Positions 14,798-25,600 of a stretch of DNA of 43,412 bases are shown piece by piece; within the stretch, counting starts at the first letter, position 1, and every line of letters begins with the position of its first letter. A program made the translations under genes and the position numbers. Below the pieces are notes generated by a model, which was given only the letters and a program-made list of their open reading frames with translations, was not told the origin of the DNA and made no database searches. The stretch comes from a virus. The stretch lies in IMG/VR virus record IMGVR_UViG_3300031857_000410, positions 1-43,412 of that record, one strand, 5' to 3'.

Positions 14798-15229
14798 TTA
14801 ATTGTTTATATTTTTTTCAATATTGTCCAGCTTGCTCATCAGCATTGCTATCTTTGAAGAAACGACTAATGGTTTATAGTACTGAAGATAATCTTCTTCA
14901 TATATTGCCACTTCATCAACAACATATTCCTCTTCATCTCGATCATAAGTCACCCTTTGTGCATATACGGTTATGTCAATGTCTCCATTTAAATAATAAC
15001 CTGGGGTAGCGGCAGAGAGATCAACATCAATAAGAGAATTTATTTCTTCTATTTTTGATTCAATTTCGTCAACATTTTTTGCCAACCTTGCAACATCTAA
15101 AATCATTTGATCGTTATGTAGGTTTAGCATTTCGCTAGAAATAGGACCACTATACGGTTGCCTGTTCCTGGTAAAGTTTGGTTGAAATATGTTTTCTCTT
15201 TTATTGAAAAGCGAATATGAGTAAGGCAT
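14798..15229 (-). CDS. Short paralogue of the GPISS-motif tail proteins
   Basis: A 143-aa protein. The N-terminus contains RQPYSGPISSEMLNLHND, matching the 421-aa protein downstream. A coiled-coil-like helix follows (VDEIESKIEEINSLIDVD), then a short beta region and a second amphipathic helix at the end (KIAMLMSKLDNIEKNINN). It resembles the N-terminal attachment half of its neighbour without the large beta domain. It could be an adaptor or chaperone-like linker that occupies the same docking site. AGGAGAA precedes the ATG. Confidence 0.72.
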   Translation of the reverse strand: MPYSYSLFNKRENIFQPNFTRNRQPYSGPISSEMLNLHNDQMILDVARLAKNVDEIESKIEEINSLIDVDLSAATPGYYLNGDIDITVYAQRVTYDRDEEEYVVDEVAIYEEDYLQYYKPLVVSSKIAMLMSKLDNIEKNINN

Positions 15230-15236
15230 GATTCTC

Positions 15237-17432
15237 CTAATGCTTAAACTTTACCGTATAGGAAACTATGGATGGGGAGGAGCTATACGACTCTCCCCTA
15301 AGCATGTCTGCCCTAAGCCTAATGGCCTGAGGACCGTTTCCTGTATTGCTATAGTAGTAGACCTTTGAGCCTTCTTTTATTTCTTCTGTTCTTCTGTAGA
15401 CAATTTCATAATTATTTTCATAATTAATTATAGAGTATACATTATCAATATTTGAATAATAGGTTCTTAAATCTTCAACTTTTACTTCATAAAGATAATT
15501 TTTAAATAATTTAACTCCAGGTATAGAAAGTATTGACTTATCTTTTAACAAAGCTATAGTGCCATTAAACGGCACTTGGACCCCAGAGGTGTTGTTTGTT
15601 GATTTATTGATAACAATTATAAGGTCGTTTCTACCTTGTTTTATCGGCCAAGTTAGGCTTGCACTCAAAACCCCTGGAGAAAGAGAAGAGTTAGCAGTTA
15701 TGTCAACTCCATTAACATAGATTCTTATGTCCCAATACTGGGCAGCGAGATCTTTCAAAAGTGTCTCAGTAAGATTCAGTGAATTTTCTGAATATATATT
15801 AGTTGAAATATAAATACTTCCATAGGGAATTGATTGAGCTGTAAAAAAGTTTTGAGACAAGGGAACATCTCTGGAGAATGTTGTGTAAACGACGTCAGAT
15901 CTTTCCCCTGTCAATACCTGCTGCCAACTTTCTTTATCAAGAGATACTTCTGCAGCCAAGTGTACTGTTAGTTGATTGTTGTCAACATTTTCTAAAATGT
16001 AAGAATCATATGGCCTTATGTCTTGAGGAAATTTGGTTAATCTATAAAGATTAAAATCAATATTTTGAGAATCGCTTGCATAGAAGTAATTGGTTATAGG
16101 ATTGTTAAAAGTTTGTGATCTTGGAATCTGATACATTACATTTCCAGTAGAAATTATATCTTCAGACTCACTTAAGAATATAGTGGACTCAACCAATTGA
16201 GAACCATTAAAGTTTATAACTGCTGGAGAGGTTGGATTTTTTGCGTTTGTAGGAGATATTGATGTCCAATTGTAGTCATATACATTTACTGCCGTTGGAT
16301 TGTCTGGAGCAATGTAATACCTTATATTTGAGCCCTGAGGAATCTGATCTTCAACGCTTATGCTTACTGCATCTATTGTAAGCTTTGAGTTATCTGCAGA
16401 TGGTAGTGACATAGGCTGGCTAACAAATATTGCGTTTGAATCGTAATATGGTGCAGTTATGACCAGTTCATCAATTCTAAAATCGTAATTATATACAACA
16501 TCTTCGTTGTCCCTAGTGACATAGTCTGGCTCATCTTTTGTTAGATAGATCTCCACTGAATTAGATAATTGTGGGGTGAACGAAAAAGAAAATCTATCAT
16601 AGTCTTTTGAGCTTGTTTTTGTATTGCTAGCTGACCTGCTTCTTTCATTTGGGTCAACAACAATAACTCCAATTGAAACGGGTTTTTGTGAACTTATTAC
16701 TCCCTCTACCAGAGATATTGGCCCAACAACACCAGAAACAGGAACGACTATCTTTAATGTACAAACACCAAGCGTCCTTGACGTGTGCTTATACGTCCAC
16801 TGAGAATTTGTTAGTCCATTAAAAACATTTCTAAAATCTACAGTGTCATCTTTGACCTGGGTTCCCTCAAACACTACTGACACATTTGCAGCGCTTGATG
16901 TATTGAGCAGGTTCCCCACATAGTCAAACAAACCAGAAGTAATTTTTGGTATTGTAACCTTTCTTGATTGAGTGTCAACATAGGCTGTAGTGTAGTTGAG
17001 ATCAGTCAAGTTTGTATTGTTAAAGGCATTAGTTATACTAAAGTAAAAACCATCTGTATTTTTTATGGAAAAAAGATAATCGTCTACAGTTTTTTCAAGC
17101 TCTGCCCTTTTTGTTCTAAGAGATTCTAATCTCTTAGAATACGCTGTGACCACCTCATACAGCTTCTCTACATGCTCATGATAAGCTTCATATATTACGT
17201 CAATATTAAACAGCATGTGCACCATTATTCTGTTTAACTTTTCTGCGTCTATTACAGAGTTGGTTGAAAGATCGTTGTATGGTACCGGAATCGAATTGCC
17301 TAAAGGAAATCTAGAAAAGTATCTTCCATAAAGAATGGAAACTTCGTTATCAGATGGTTGACCACCTAGGGCGTAGTACATCTTAAATATTGTTTCTATA
17401 AATCTTCTTTTTTGTATATCTGCGATTGACAT
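15237..17432 (-). CDS. Large beta-rich tail appendage protein
   Basis: A 731-aa protein. Residues 1-130 are helical, with DAEKLNRIMVHMLFNID and a coiled coil (LESLRTKRAELEKTVDDYL). The rest is a series of beta-rich segments with many Asn, Ser, Thr and Tyr residues and hardly any cysteine, typical of phage fibres and baseplate periphery. The C-terminus ends SYSSSPSIVSYTVKFKH, a strand pattern repeated at the end of the 842-aa neighbour. Together with the 842- and 884-aa proteins it forms a set of three similar-sized proteins. Each has a helical head, a beta body and a possible binding tip. Receptor or glycan binding is inference. Confidence 0.75.
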   Translation of the reverse strand: MSIADIQKRRFIETIFKMYYALGGQPSDNEVSILYGRYFSRFPLGNSIPVPYNDLSTNSVIDAEKLNRIMVHMLFNIDVIYEAYHEHVEKLYEVVTAYSKRLESLRTKRAELEKTVDDYLFSIKNTDGFYFSITNAFNNTNLTDLNYTTAYVDTQSRKVTIPKITSGLFDYVGNLLNTSSAANVSVVFEGTQVKDDTVDFRNVFNGLTNSQWTYKHTSRTLGVCTLKIVVPVSGVVGPISLVEGVISSQKPVSIGVIVVDPNERSRSASNTKTSSKDYDRFSFSFTPQLSNSVEIYLTKDEPDYVTRDNEDVVYNYDFRIDELVITAPYYDSNAIFVSQPMSLPSADNSKLTIDAVSISVEDQIPQGSNIRYYIAPDNPTAVNVYDYNWTSISPTNAKNPTSPAVINFNGSQLVESTIFLSESEDIISTGNVMYQIPRSQTFNNPITNYFYASDSQNIDFNLYRLTKFPQDIRPYDSYILENVDNNQLTVHLAAEVSLDKESWQQVLTGERSDVVYTTFSRDVPLSQNFFTAQSIPYGSIYISTNIYSENSLNLTETLLKDLAAQYWDIRIYVNGVDITANSSLSPGVLSASLTWPIKQGRNDLIIVINKSTNNTSGVQVPFNGTIALLKDKSILSIPGVKLFKNYLYEVKVEDLRTYYSNIDNVYSIINYENNYEIVYRRTEEIKEGSKVYYYSNTGNGPQAIRLRADMLRGESYSSSPSIVSYTVKFKH

Positions 17433-17433
17433 A

Positions 17434-19962
17434 TTAGGTTACCTTCATTCCTATTTTATAGGAGTAGATTATGGGTGTACTTTTAACGTTTCTATCTTTT
17501 CTTAAGATCGCCCTAAATATTACTGAATTAATATTTTGTGGAACTTCTGGCGAATTAAAATAAGCTATTTGAGGAAGTGTGGCGATGTCAGAAAGGTTTT
17601 GATTAAAAGCTAAAACTTCAGGTTTACCCTCAAACGCTCTTTCCTGAGGAGATATCTCTATCCACTTTAGGCCACCATCAACACTAATGTAGTAGTTTAT
17701 TCTTGACTGTCCAACAACTTCTCCTTCAGAATTTGTTTCAACAGGTATATAATCTTCAACCTGAAGACTAAGAAGCTCAAGATTTCCATAAATGTAAAAT
17801 GGTTTAGATATTATTTCAGATATATCAGAGTAAGTTTCAAGGCCAACAAAAAGGTCTCTAATACCAACGCTTGCTCTTTTTGCTTTAAGGTATTCAAAAT
17901 TTCTTTTTAAGAATAAATCTTTTGCCCTCTCAGCGTCTGCGGGTTCAGTGTAGTTTTGTTTGCTAACATTTTCTTCGGTGATAGTTATCTGTTGCTTGAT
18001 AAAAAATGAATCCAATAAAGAAACAAGCTCTGTTTCTCCAGAGCTAATTGAAACAGTAAAAGAGTTTGCGTCTGCTGCAATAACATTGTAAACCCCCTTG
18101 TTTACAACAAGTTGATTCGACGTTGATAGAGCCTTAATATAAACCCTATCTCCAGGAGATAGTCCATTGTTAGTGCTAGCAAAAACAGCTTCGTTATCTT
18201 CTGCGGTTACAGAAGTTATTGTCTTTCTTAAAGAATTCATATAAGAATTTAAAGACTGATCTTGAGGAAGAATAATGTGCAGAGCATTTCGATCATCCGT
18301 TAATGAAGAAATTATTGAATCAATGTAAGGCGAATTGACTTCGTATTTTGCAGCTCGTGATGGATCTGAAACAAAAACTTTCACCGGAATATTCTCTTGA
18401 TTTATTCTGTCATTTGAAAAATAATAACTTTGATTTGGTGTAGCACCATACTCTGGTGTAGCACCATAAGTTGGTGTAGCACCATGAGTTGGTGTAAATT
18501 TAATTCTGGTAAAGCTCTTTGATGACTGCTGCCAATACTTTACTCTTACGGGCAATACTTCAGATGTTGACGACTTTATTCTTTCTGGGCCAATTATTGG
18601 TGGCACTACAGTATCTCTGTTCCAGGAAACGTCTTCTGCCCTGTAGTTTGCATTGTCCGCAACAACCTCTACTGGAGAAAACCTTGTTTGCCCCCTCCAT
18701 GTTTGCGATTGGGTTGCAGCTGTAGCAGCCGCTTCGGTCTCATAGGGAGTCCAGTAAGCATGTTTTATGGTTACATCGTTGAACTGGGATTGCTCAAATG
18801 TGATAAAAACTTTATTTGCTTTTATTCTTGGGAACCTAAAAACTCCCTTGTTATAAAAGTAACTTTCTTTTAAAGACAAGGAGGGATACGCAATATCCGA
18901 ACCAATAAACACTGGGTTGTCCGCTGTTACAAGCGGGGTTATAACATTGTCTTTTTCGTTATAAATTTTAATAGAGGATATTTTAATATTTTTTATAACA
19001 TCAATATTATCGTAACCAAAAAATGGAATTATTGATATATGATTAATATCTTCGCCATTTCTGTTTCTTGTTACAATTTCAACAGTTAACTTTAATGGCT
19101 TTGACGAGTCAAAGTTTGCCCAATTAATATATCTTTGATTTGCTCCAGATTGAGAAAGTCCGTACTGGAATTCATAATCGGACCTTTCTGCTGATACTGG
19201 AACATTAAGAGCCTCATATTCAAAATAAGTTACAGGGCTTTCGTCAACCATAGCGAGTAGGTTTGACCTAAGAAGAGCGTTGTCTTTTTCATACAAAAAT
19301 GGATTGCCATCGTCTTCATCTTCAAAGTAAAGATGATAACTGCCGTTTAATCCATTTGATATATCAAGATAAGACACTTCTCTGTTTTGTTCTCCATTAT
19401 AATTTTGATTAATTATATTAATGTTTCCAGAAGCTTTCTTGATATTTCTTCTACTCAAGCAGGCGTACCCGTCGGTTACGTCGGGCATGTTCCCGTTTTT
19501 TATTTTTGAAGAATCAATTAAATCTAAATTATTAAAAGTGTCTCCAACATAAGTCATATTTGCTGCAGAACTATTCGAGTACATTTCAAGTGCAGATATT
19601 TTTGATCGTATCCTTGATACTAGATTTTTTTCTGCCTCAATTTCATTTGTAATTTGATTAAATGAGTTAACATAATTTGCTACCAATGAGTCAAATTGAT
19701 ACATTATGTTATTCAAATCAGAAGACATGTCTTGATTAAATCTGTTTAACTTTTCTGAAGAAGGAATATCACCTTTGTTCAAAAAAGGAATGGTTGCAAT
19801 AGGTTTTCCTATAGACCTTTCTATTTCGCTAAGAAGTTTCCTGTATTGTTTATCGAACTCTTGTGGATCCGAGTTTTTATTTTGAACGTAGTTAAAAACA
19901 AATTCTTGAACCTTTGCAATTATCTGAGCGTAGGCTAGGGTGTCGGTTGAAAGTTGCGCCAT
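17434..19962 (-). CDS. Large beta-rich tail appendage protein with GATP tandem repeat
   Basis: An 842-aa protein. The first 155 residues are helical, with GDIPSSEKLNRFNQDMSSDL (the shared ISS-LN motif) and a long helix ending in coiled-coil heptads (NEIEAEKNLVSRIRSKISAL). The beta-rich body follows. Near residues 490-510 there is a hexapeptide tandem array (HGATPT, YGATPE, YGATPN). The C-terminus reads KSTPIIYSYKIGMKV, comparable to the 731-aa protein's end. The domain about 715-780 (INYYISVDGGLKWIEISPQ) looks like a jelly-roll or discoidin-type sandwich. Likely part of the baseplate periphery or a fibre. Confidence 0.75.
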   Translation of the reverse strand: MAQLSTDTLAYAQIIAKVQEFVFNYVQNKNSDPQEFDKQYRKLLSEIERSIGKPIATIPFLNKGDIPSSEKLNRFNQDMSSDLNNIMYQFDSLVANYVNSFNQITNEIEAEKNLVSRIRSKISALEMYSNSSAANMTYVGDTFNNLDLIDSSKIKNGNMPDVTDGYACLSRRNIKKASGNINIINQNYNGEQNREVSYLDISNGLNGSYHLYFEDEDDGNPFLYEKDNALLRSNLLAMVDESPVTYFEYEALNVPVSAERSDYEFQYGLSQSGANQRYINWANFDSSKPLKLTVEIVTRNRNGEDINHISIIPFFGYDNIDVIKNIKISSIKIYNEKDNVITPLVTADNPVFIGSDIAYPSLSLKESYFYNKGVFRFPRIKANKVFITFEQSQFNDVTIKHAYWTPYETEAAATAATQSQTWRGQTRFSPVEVVADNANYRAEDVSWNRDTVVPPIIGPERIKSSTSEVLPVRVKYWQQSSKSFTRIKFTPTHGATPTYGATPEYGATPNQSYYFSNDRINQENIPVKVFVSDPSRAAKYEVNSPYIDSIISSLTDDRNALHIILPQDQSLNSYMNSLRKTITSVTAEDNEAVFASTNNGLSPGDRVYIKALSTSNQLVVNKGVYNVIAADANSFTVSISSGETELVSLLDSFFIKQQITITEENVSKQNYTEPADAERAKDLFLKRNFEYLKAKRASVGIRDLFVGLETYSDISEIISKPFYIYGNLELLSLQVEDYIPVETNSEGEVVGQSRINYYISVDGGLKWIEISPQERAFEGKPEVLAFNQNLSDIATLPQIAYFNSPEVPQNINSVIFRAILRKDRNVKSTPIIYSYKIGMKVT
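18436..18496 (-). repeat. 18-bp tandem repeat with internal palindromes
   Basis: TGGTGTAGCACCA occurs at 18436-18448, 18454-18466 and 18472-18484, with a partial fourth copy from 18490. The period is 18 bases, so the reading frame is kept and each unit encodes a hexapeptide of the form (Tyr/His)-Gly-Ala-Thr-Pro-X. Each core is itself an inverted repeat (TGGTG and CACCA around three bases). Confidence 0.9.
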
Positions 19963-19970
19963 GTTAGTTC

Positions 19971-22625
19971 CTAATTAGATTTGTTCTTAAATAAATTATC
20001 ATATTTCATTAGTCTGAGCAAGGTGTTATCCCTTGTTTCTGAAGAAAACTTAAATATTAACCTATCAACAGAGTAGTTCTGCTCAGAGTTGTTAAGGGAC
20101 CTAAAAACAACTCTGTATCTGAAAGAGTCTGGAATATACTGATAAAGAACTCTAAATGGTTTGTTGATTTCTTTATTAAATAGTATGGTATCAGAATAGT
20201 GAATAAACAAAACATCGTCAGTTTCATAAAATGATTCAATTTTATTATCTAGTGTATAATTAGTTATATTAATAGCCCTAGACCCATCGTCAAAGAAGAC
20301 CTTTACTGGAGAATAGTTTGAATAGTCTGCTCCAATAGCAGAAGTTATTGACGATGTAACTGTTCCAGAATAATTTGAATAAGCGCTATTTACCAGTTTT
20401 GATCTATCAATATATGGGTCTTCAAGAAGTCTTACCCTATTCCCTTGCGAAGTGGAGCTAAACCTTTCTCCATTGATCCCATTAACGTTTGGAGTTGCTA
20501 GAACCGGTGTTGATAAACCATTTGGATTAAGCTGTATTTCACGAACTGAATCAATATACTTTGGTGTGTACGAAACAAAATACCTAGAAGATGGGTTGAA
20601 CTGAAGTATCTTTAAAGACCTTTGATTTACAATATAGGAACCAGGCTCTCTTCTTTCTCCGTTAGAATACATAACGATTGATTCTTCTAGTGGATCAAAC
20701 CTGAGTGTGCATTCTCCATTCGAGTTTGGAACCAGAAGCTCTGACCTAATAGACGTTTCGCCATACGGCATTATGGGAATCCAGTTTGACTCTGAGGTTG
20801 GAAACTCGCTTGTTGTTACACTAAACTCAACTGACGTTGCGTCTTTTGATGGATCGTCTTGAAAAAACAAAAGTTCTTCAAAATAGTTTGCCAACATCTT
20901 TGTTTTCAATGGTCTTCCATTTGTGTTAATTTTTTTACTAACAAAAACAGATTTAGTTGGCATTACCTGCGCCGTGACAAGTTTTTCAAAAAAGAATATA
21001 CCGCCAATTGATATGTTGTATTCATACATGTTCGTTGCTTCTGTTGCATTCAACATCTGGGTAGCATCTTCTTTTGACAATCCGCCAATAGTTTGGGAAA
21101 TAAAGTGAAGATTTTTATCAACCGTGTTAGAGTCTCCAACTGGCATTAGCCCACTAGTAACCATATTTCTAACTGGCTTAGTTTTATCTGTTATGTTGGA
21201 TTCAATGTAAACTGAAGAGTTTTGAGTCCTAAGTTTTGCACCTAAAGTATAGGATATAATTGAGAATATAATGTTTGAAAACATAGACGTATTTTTAAAC
21301 TTATTAAAAGAGTCTAGGTCGGAAAAATACGTGTTTCTTCCGAGCTCTTCAACAACTCCAAAATTAGTATCTGACAAATTAGTTGGATAATAATTGGTGT
21401 AATTATAAGAATATATTTTTTTATTTCTTAACAAGAATGTTTTTTCTGTATCTTTTAAGAAAAACTTAACAACGAAGTCCTGCAAAGAATCGTGCGAATT
21501 GTTTCTTCTTTCTTTAACGGAGTTGACTATTGATGAAATCATTTTTGAATTTATTTCAGACTGAACAGGAGAAATTTTTGTTCTTAAATAATTTACTTGT
21601 GCCAGTATAATTGTTATTGATTTAATTATGTGGCTGTTATTCAAGTCAATATCAGAATTTTTTGATATTGTAACAGGACTGGTTAAAACTGGTTTCTTTA
21701 CAAAAGTTCCTGTACTTGATCCAATATTTTGTGAATCTTCAGTTTCTATAATAATTTGAGATACTTGCATTCCAACACTGTAGTTTGGCACTAGTCTTAT
21801 TCTTGATAATGATATTGGGGCAACAAAATCTACGTTAATCGCAACTTGAGCCGAGGGCTGAGTAATTACATTGTTTTTGTAGTTTATATATTTTTCTGAA
21901 TCTAAAAGAGATTGTTTTAGTATAAACGGAGTTTTTGCAGAAATGCTCCAAGATTTAGAATTAGTGTTATTGAGTACGTTGTTGATTCCTGTGTCACTTG
22001 AAATATATTCGCTAGGAAAATTGGTTTCATAGGTTATGCTTCTAATGTTTGACTTATTAACCGGCACTAACGAAAGTTCGTAATCTGAGGAATAGTTGAG
22101 TTTACCAGTTGATTGATTTACGTGAGCTGTCATATTTGCGCCGAATGGCACTCCATCCCTGTCTGGAATGCTCAGTGTTGAGTCTTCATTTATAAAAGAG
22201 TTTTGATCACTATCAAAATTTTCTATAAAAGAAGAATTGTACAAATCATCTTCTCCTGAAATAAAAGAGTAGTTTTGTATATAAGATTCTAGATACTCAA
22301 TATCTTTTTCAAGTTTTTGCAATTCTCCGCCAAACAAGTTTGTCATAGCCATTCCCATGATGGAAAGAGAATTAGAGATATCAAATTCGCTTTTAACCCT
22401 TAAGTCAATGTCTCGGAACATATCGATTAAAGTTTCTCGCTGAACGGTTTCAAGCTGTCTAATAATTCTAGGAGAATAGTCAGCAGAAGCGGTAAAAGAA
22501 GAAAGCTTTTCTACCAGTCTTCCTATTTCAACTTTTTCAGAACTAACCTCAGAAAGGACAGACGCTATTGACATCCTAGATTGTCTACTAAAAAGCTTAA
22601 TATGATCACTAAGTTGATTTAACAT
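19971..22625 (-). CDS. Large tail/baseplate structural protein
   Basis: An 884-aa protein whose ATG directly follows the stop of the 2006-aa gene. The first 150 residues are helical (MLNQLSDHIKLFSRQSRMSI and a long heptad-like GELQKLEKDIEYLESYI). The remainder is beta-rich, Ser/Asn/Ile-heavy, with no catalytic motif that I can see. It contains GLSTPVLATPNVNG, the Thr-Pro tripeptide style seen in several of the neighbouring proteins. A region around 640-720 (RFDPLEESIVMYSNGERREPG) looks like a small beta sandwich. Order and size match the 842- and 731-aa proteins that follow, and I interpret all three as related baseplate or fibre subunits. Confidence 0.72.
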   Translation of the reverse strand: MLNQLSDHIKLFSRQSRMSIASVLSEVSSEKVEIGRLVEKLSSFTASADYSPRIIRQLETVQRETLIDMFRDIDLRVKSEFDISNSLSIMGMAMTNLFGGELQKLEKDIEYLESYIQNYSFISGEDDLYNSSFIENFDSDQNSFINEDSTLSIPDRDGVPFGANMTAHVNQSTGKLNYSSDYELSLVPVNKSNIRSITYETNFPSEYISSDTGINNVLNNTNSKSWSISAKTPFILKQSLLDSEKYINYKNNVITQPSAQVAINVDFVAPISLSRIRLVPNYSVGMQVSQIIIETEDSQNIGSSTGTFVKKPVLTSPVTISKNSDIDLNNSHIIKSITIILAQVNYLRTKISPVQSEINSKMISSIVNSVKERRNNSHDSLQDFVVKFFLKDTEKTFLLRNKKIYSYNYTNYYPTNLSDTNFGVVEELGRNTYFSDLDSFNKFKNTSMFSNIIFSIISYTLGAKLRTQNSSVYIESNITDKTKPVRNMVTSGLMPVGDSNTVDKNLHFISQTIGGLSKEDATQMLNATEATNMYEYNISIGGIFFFEKLVTAQVMPTKSVFVSKKINTNGRPLKTKMLANYFEELLFFQDDPSKDATSVEFSVTTSEFPTSESNWIPIMPYGETSIRSELLVPNSNGECTLRFDPLEESIVMYSNGERREPGSYIVNQRSLKILQFNPSSRYFVSYTPKYIDSVREIQLNPNGLSTPVLATPNVNGINGERFSSTSQGNRVRLLEDPYIDRSKLVNSAYSNYSGTVTSSITSAIGADYSNYSPVKVFFDDGSRAINITNYTLDNKIESFYETDDVLFIHYSDTILFNKEINKPFRVLYQYIPDSFRYRVVFRSLNNSEQNYSVDRLIFKFSSETRDNTLLRLMKYDNLFKNKSN

Positions 22626-25600
22626 CTAGATCGTTCTCCAGTCATTTCCTTCTAGGTCTTGAATATCAAAGCTTACACCTGCAGTAAGATTTCCTCTTAC
22701 AATTGCATAAATCTCTTCTTCTGAAGTAAAGTGGTCTTTTACTTCTTTTGGAATTCTTACAATTACGTATCCGCCATTTGGATATGTATAACCCTTTCCT
22801 GACTGTATGTCGGCAAATGACAAAATATTACTATTTTCTTTTGACAACTTCTTTGCATCTTGAGATCCGGAGATGCCTCCACCTTTTACTCTCAAATCTT
22901 TTATTGAAATGTTTTCAAAAGAGTATTTGTTAATCACATTAATAGTTGCTATATGCAATGCTAGAGGATCGTAATTTTCATGGCCGGCAACGAAAGTTGA
23001 GTAATCATATGTCCAGTCAATTACTCTTCCATCTTCAAACTCTTCTTCGTTAATATAATTCATGCCGTCAAAATATTCAACTAATTTTGGACTAATAAAA
23101 ATATAAACAGGTTTTGATATACCGCTTTCGCTAAATGGGTTTAGGGGAATCTCTCTTCCTTCAACATGCCTTAATAAGATGTTGGGTGACTTTGTAACGT
23201 AGTCTATTTTAATATTATAAGGACTTGAAGGAACTATTTCTCTTCTAAAAAAAACATCTCCGGTATGTTTGTTGAAATCAATAATTTCATTTTGATCTAT
23301 TTCTTCCCATTGATTTGTTTCTGCGTTCTTTATCCTAACCTTCAGCCAAGGAAGTGATGGGTTAGCGTCGGTATATCTTGAATCAATAGAAGCTTTGTTT
23401 ATTTGATTTTGATAAGAATGTATAGAACCAAATCTAGTTCTTATCTGATTGTCGGCAACTACTATAGGATGCTCATTAAAAACATCTTCATAACCTGCAC
23501 CAAAAATGTTTGAGTAATTTAATTTCAAATTAGTTGTGTCGTACGTGCATCTAAGCTTTTTTCCGACATGGTTTTTGAGATAGTTTGAATAGTTGTTTTC
23601 TGGTATAGATATTTCTTTAAAAAACTTTCCATACCCAATTCCAATAAACCATGAATCAAATTTTGACAAATTATTTGGTGGTGGATATACGCCAATTTTT
23701 GGTCTACCAAAACTCTTAACAGAATATAGTGGAGCAATTATTTTATTTGGAAGAGCAAAATAAGAAAAGTCTGCTTCAACATTAGATATTGTTGCTCCAT
23801 TTCCTTTTTCTCCGTCAGCGTCTACGGCGAGAAGGCCAACATAAAAAGCGTTCGGACCACCAGTTTCTGGGTTAATATAATCAGAATATGTTATAGTATT
23901 TCCGTAAAATCTTCTTGTTTGAACATTATAGAATTGCCATATTAGACCATATGTTGGAGGAGCAGAGTTTTCTCCCCACAATAGTTTGATCAATCCAAAA
24001 GATATATCTCTGCCTTCTGGAGACCTAATTATTGACTCAAAATTTGGAAAACCTATTGGCCTACCTTCTGAATCGCTTAGAACAACCAGTCCATCAAGAG
24101 CAGAAATAGTTGAAGGAGTTTGCCTTGCCGGAACAGTTGGGTCATCGGCGTCTTTTATCCAATAGTTTTGTATTGGAGATACAACGCTAAAATCCTCACT
24201 ATAAAAAGATTCTCCATTTGCAGCTGAAAAAAAGAACTTGTTTGTTGTTAAATCATTTTTAAATGCATAGACCGAAAATTCCAAAACACTAACATTTGAT
24301 TCTTCTTCGGTGTTTGTTTTTCGTGCTTGAGTTATTAATGGCAGTTCATTTAAAACAATCTTATTTGAATTTGTTGTTTCAAGAACAAAATTTATATTAC
24401 CATCATTTGATGCATAAGAAATTGTTGGATTTTTATTTATACCCTCTTCCAATATATAAAGAGGTGTTTCCTGAGAAATGCCAGGTATAGATATTGCTAA
24501 GCTTCCGACAGGATCTATTTCTGGTATGGAAACTTCTGGAGCCCCTATGCTTCTGAGATTTTCTGTATCAACAAATACTGAATCAAAGTATATGTCAGTT
24601 ATTTGTGGAACAGCTGAAGCTGTTGATGTTGAATGATTTAAGTCAAGATAAGAGTCGCCATTTTGATTTATGTTTATCCTACCTTTTATCTTGCCAGTTA
24701 CTGCAGCAGAAAAAGTTCCGTTTTCCTCAAAGGGAACATCAACAAGACTTGAAGAAGTTGTAGTAATATTCATTTCTAAATTTCTCAAAGAGAAACCTTC
24801 GGCATTTGGACCAAGACCGGATATTGATCCACCTTGGACTTTTAGCATTATGAACTTTGCTCCGACTATGTTTGGAACAGATATTTCTTTTGTTCCGTTT
24901 GCGCCAATTGATAGGTTCAAACTTCTTGAATATATTGGCTTTATTTTTGCTACGTCAGGAACTATATGCCTGGTTTGAGAAAGGTCATTAGAATAGACTT
25001 TAATATCGAGTATTTGAGACGCCCACGAACCTGCCCTTACTCTAACTGAATGTAATTGAGTTGCATTTTCTGGAACCTTTACCAATATGTAGTCAACAAT
25101 GGAGCTTGGTCCAGCAGTACCAGTAAAGCTTATTCTTCTATACTCCGTTTTGCCCACGTTAGATATATCAGAATACTGAACAGCTCTATCAATGTAAGCT
25201 TGGATGTCTGCATCTTTTGATGCTGCTCTTTCTCTTTGGAAAGCTGTGGGATTTGTTCTTTTCAGATTGAGCCAATAAATTGCTAGAACAGATTTTGTTT
25301 CTGAGTCAACTATGCCATCAACAAAGCTTTGGCTTTTTGCTGCTTGGAAAGCAACAACTTCTGCCGCAGTTTTTGGTCCATATACTCCATCTACTCTAAG
25401 TTTTGCACCGTTTTTATTTAAAGTATATTGTATGTATTTAACATATGAATTCTTTACAGTGATAGCTGTGGTTCTTGCCGTGGTTGATGCACCAGATGTG
25501 GTTGAAGAAGAAGAATCAACCACTGAAGGAATTGTTTCAGTTATTGCCTCATAAAGTGTGGGGTAAGCCTTATTGAACTCTCTTAAAATGAATCCTACAC

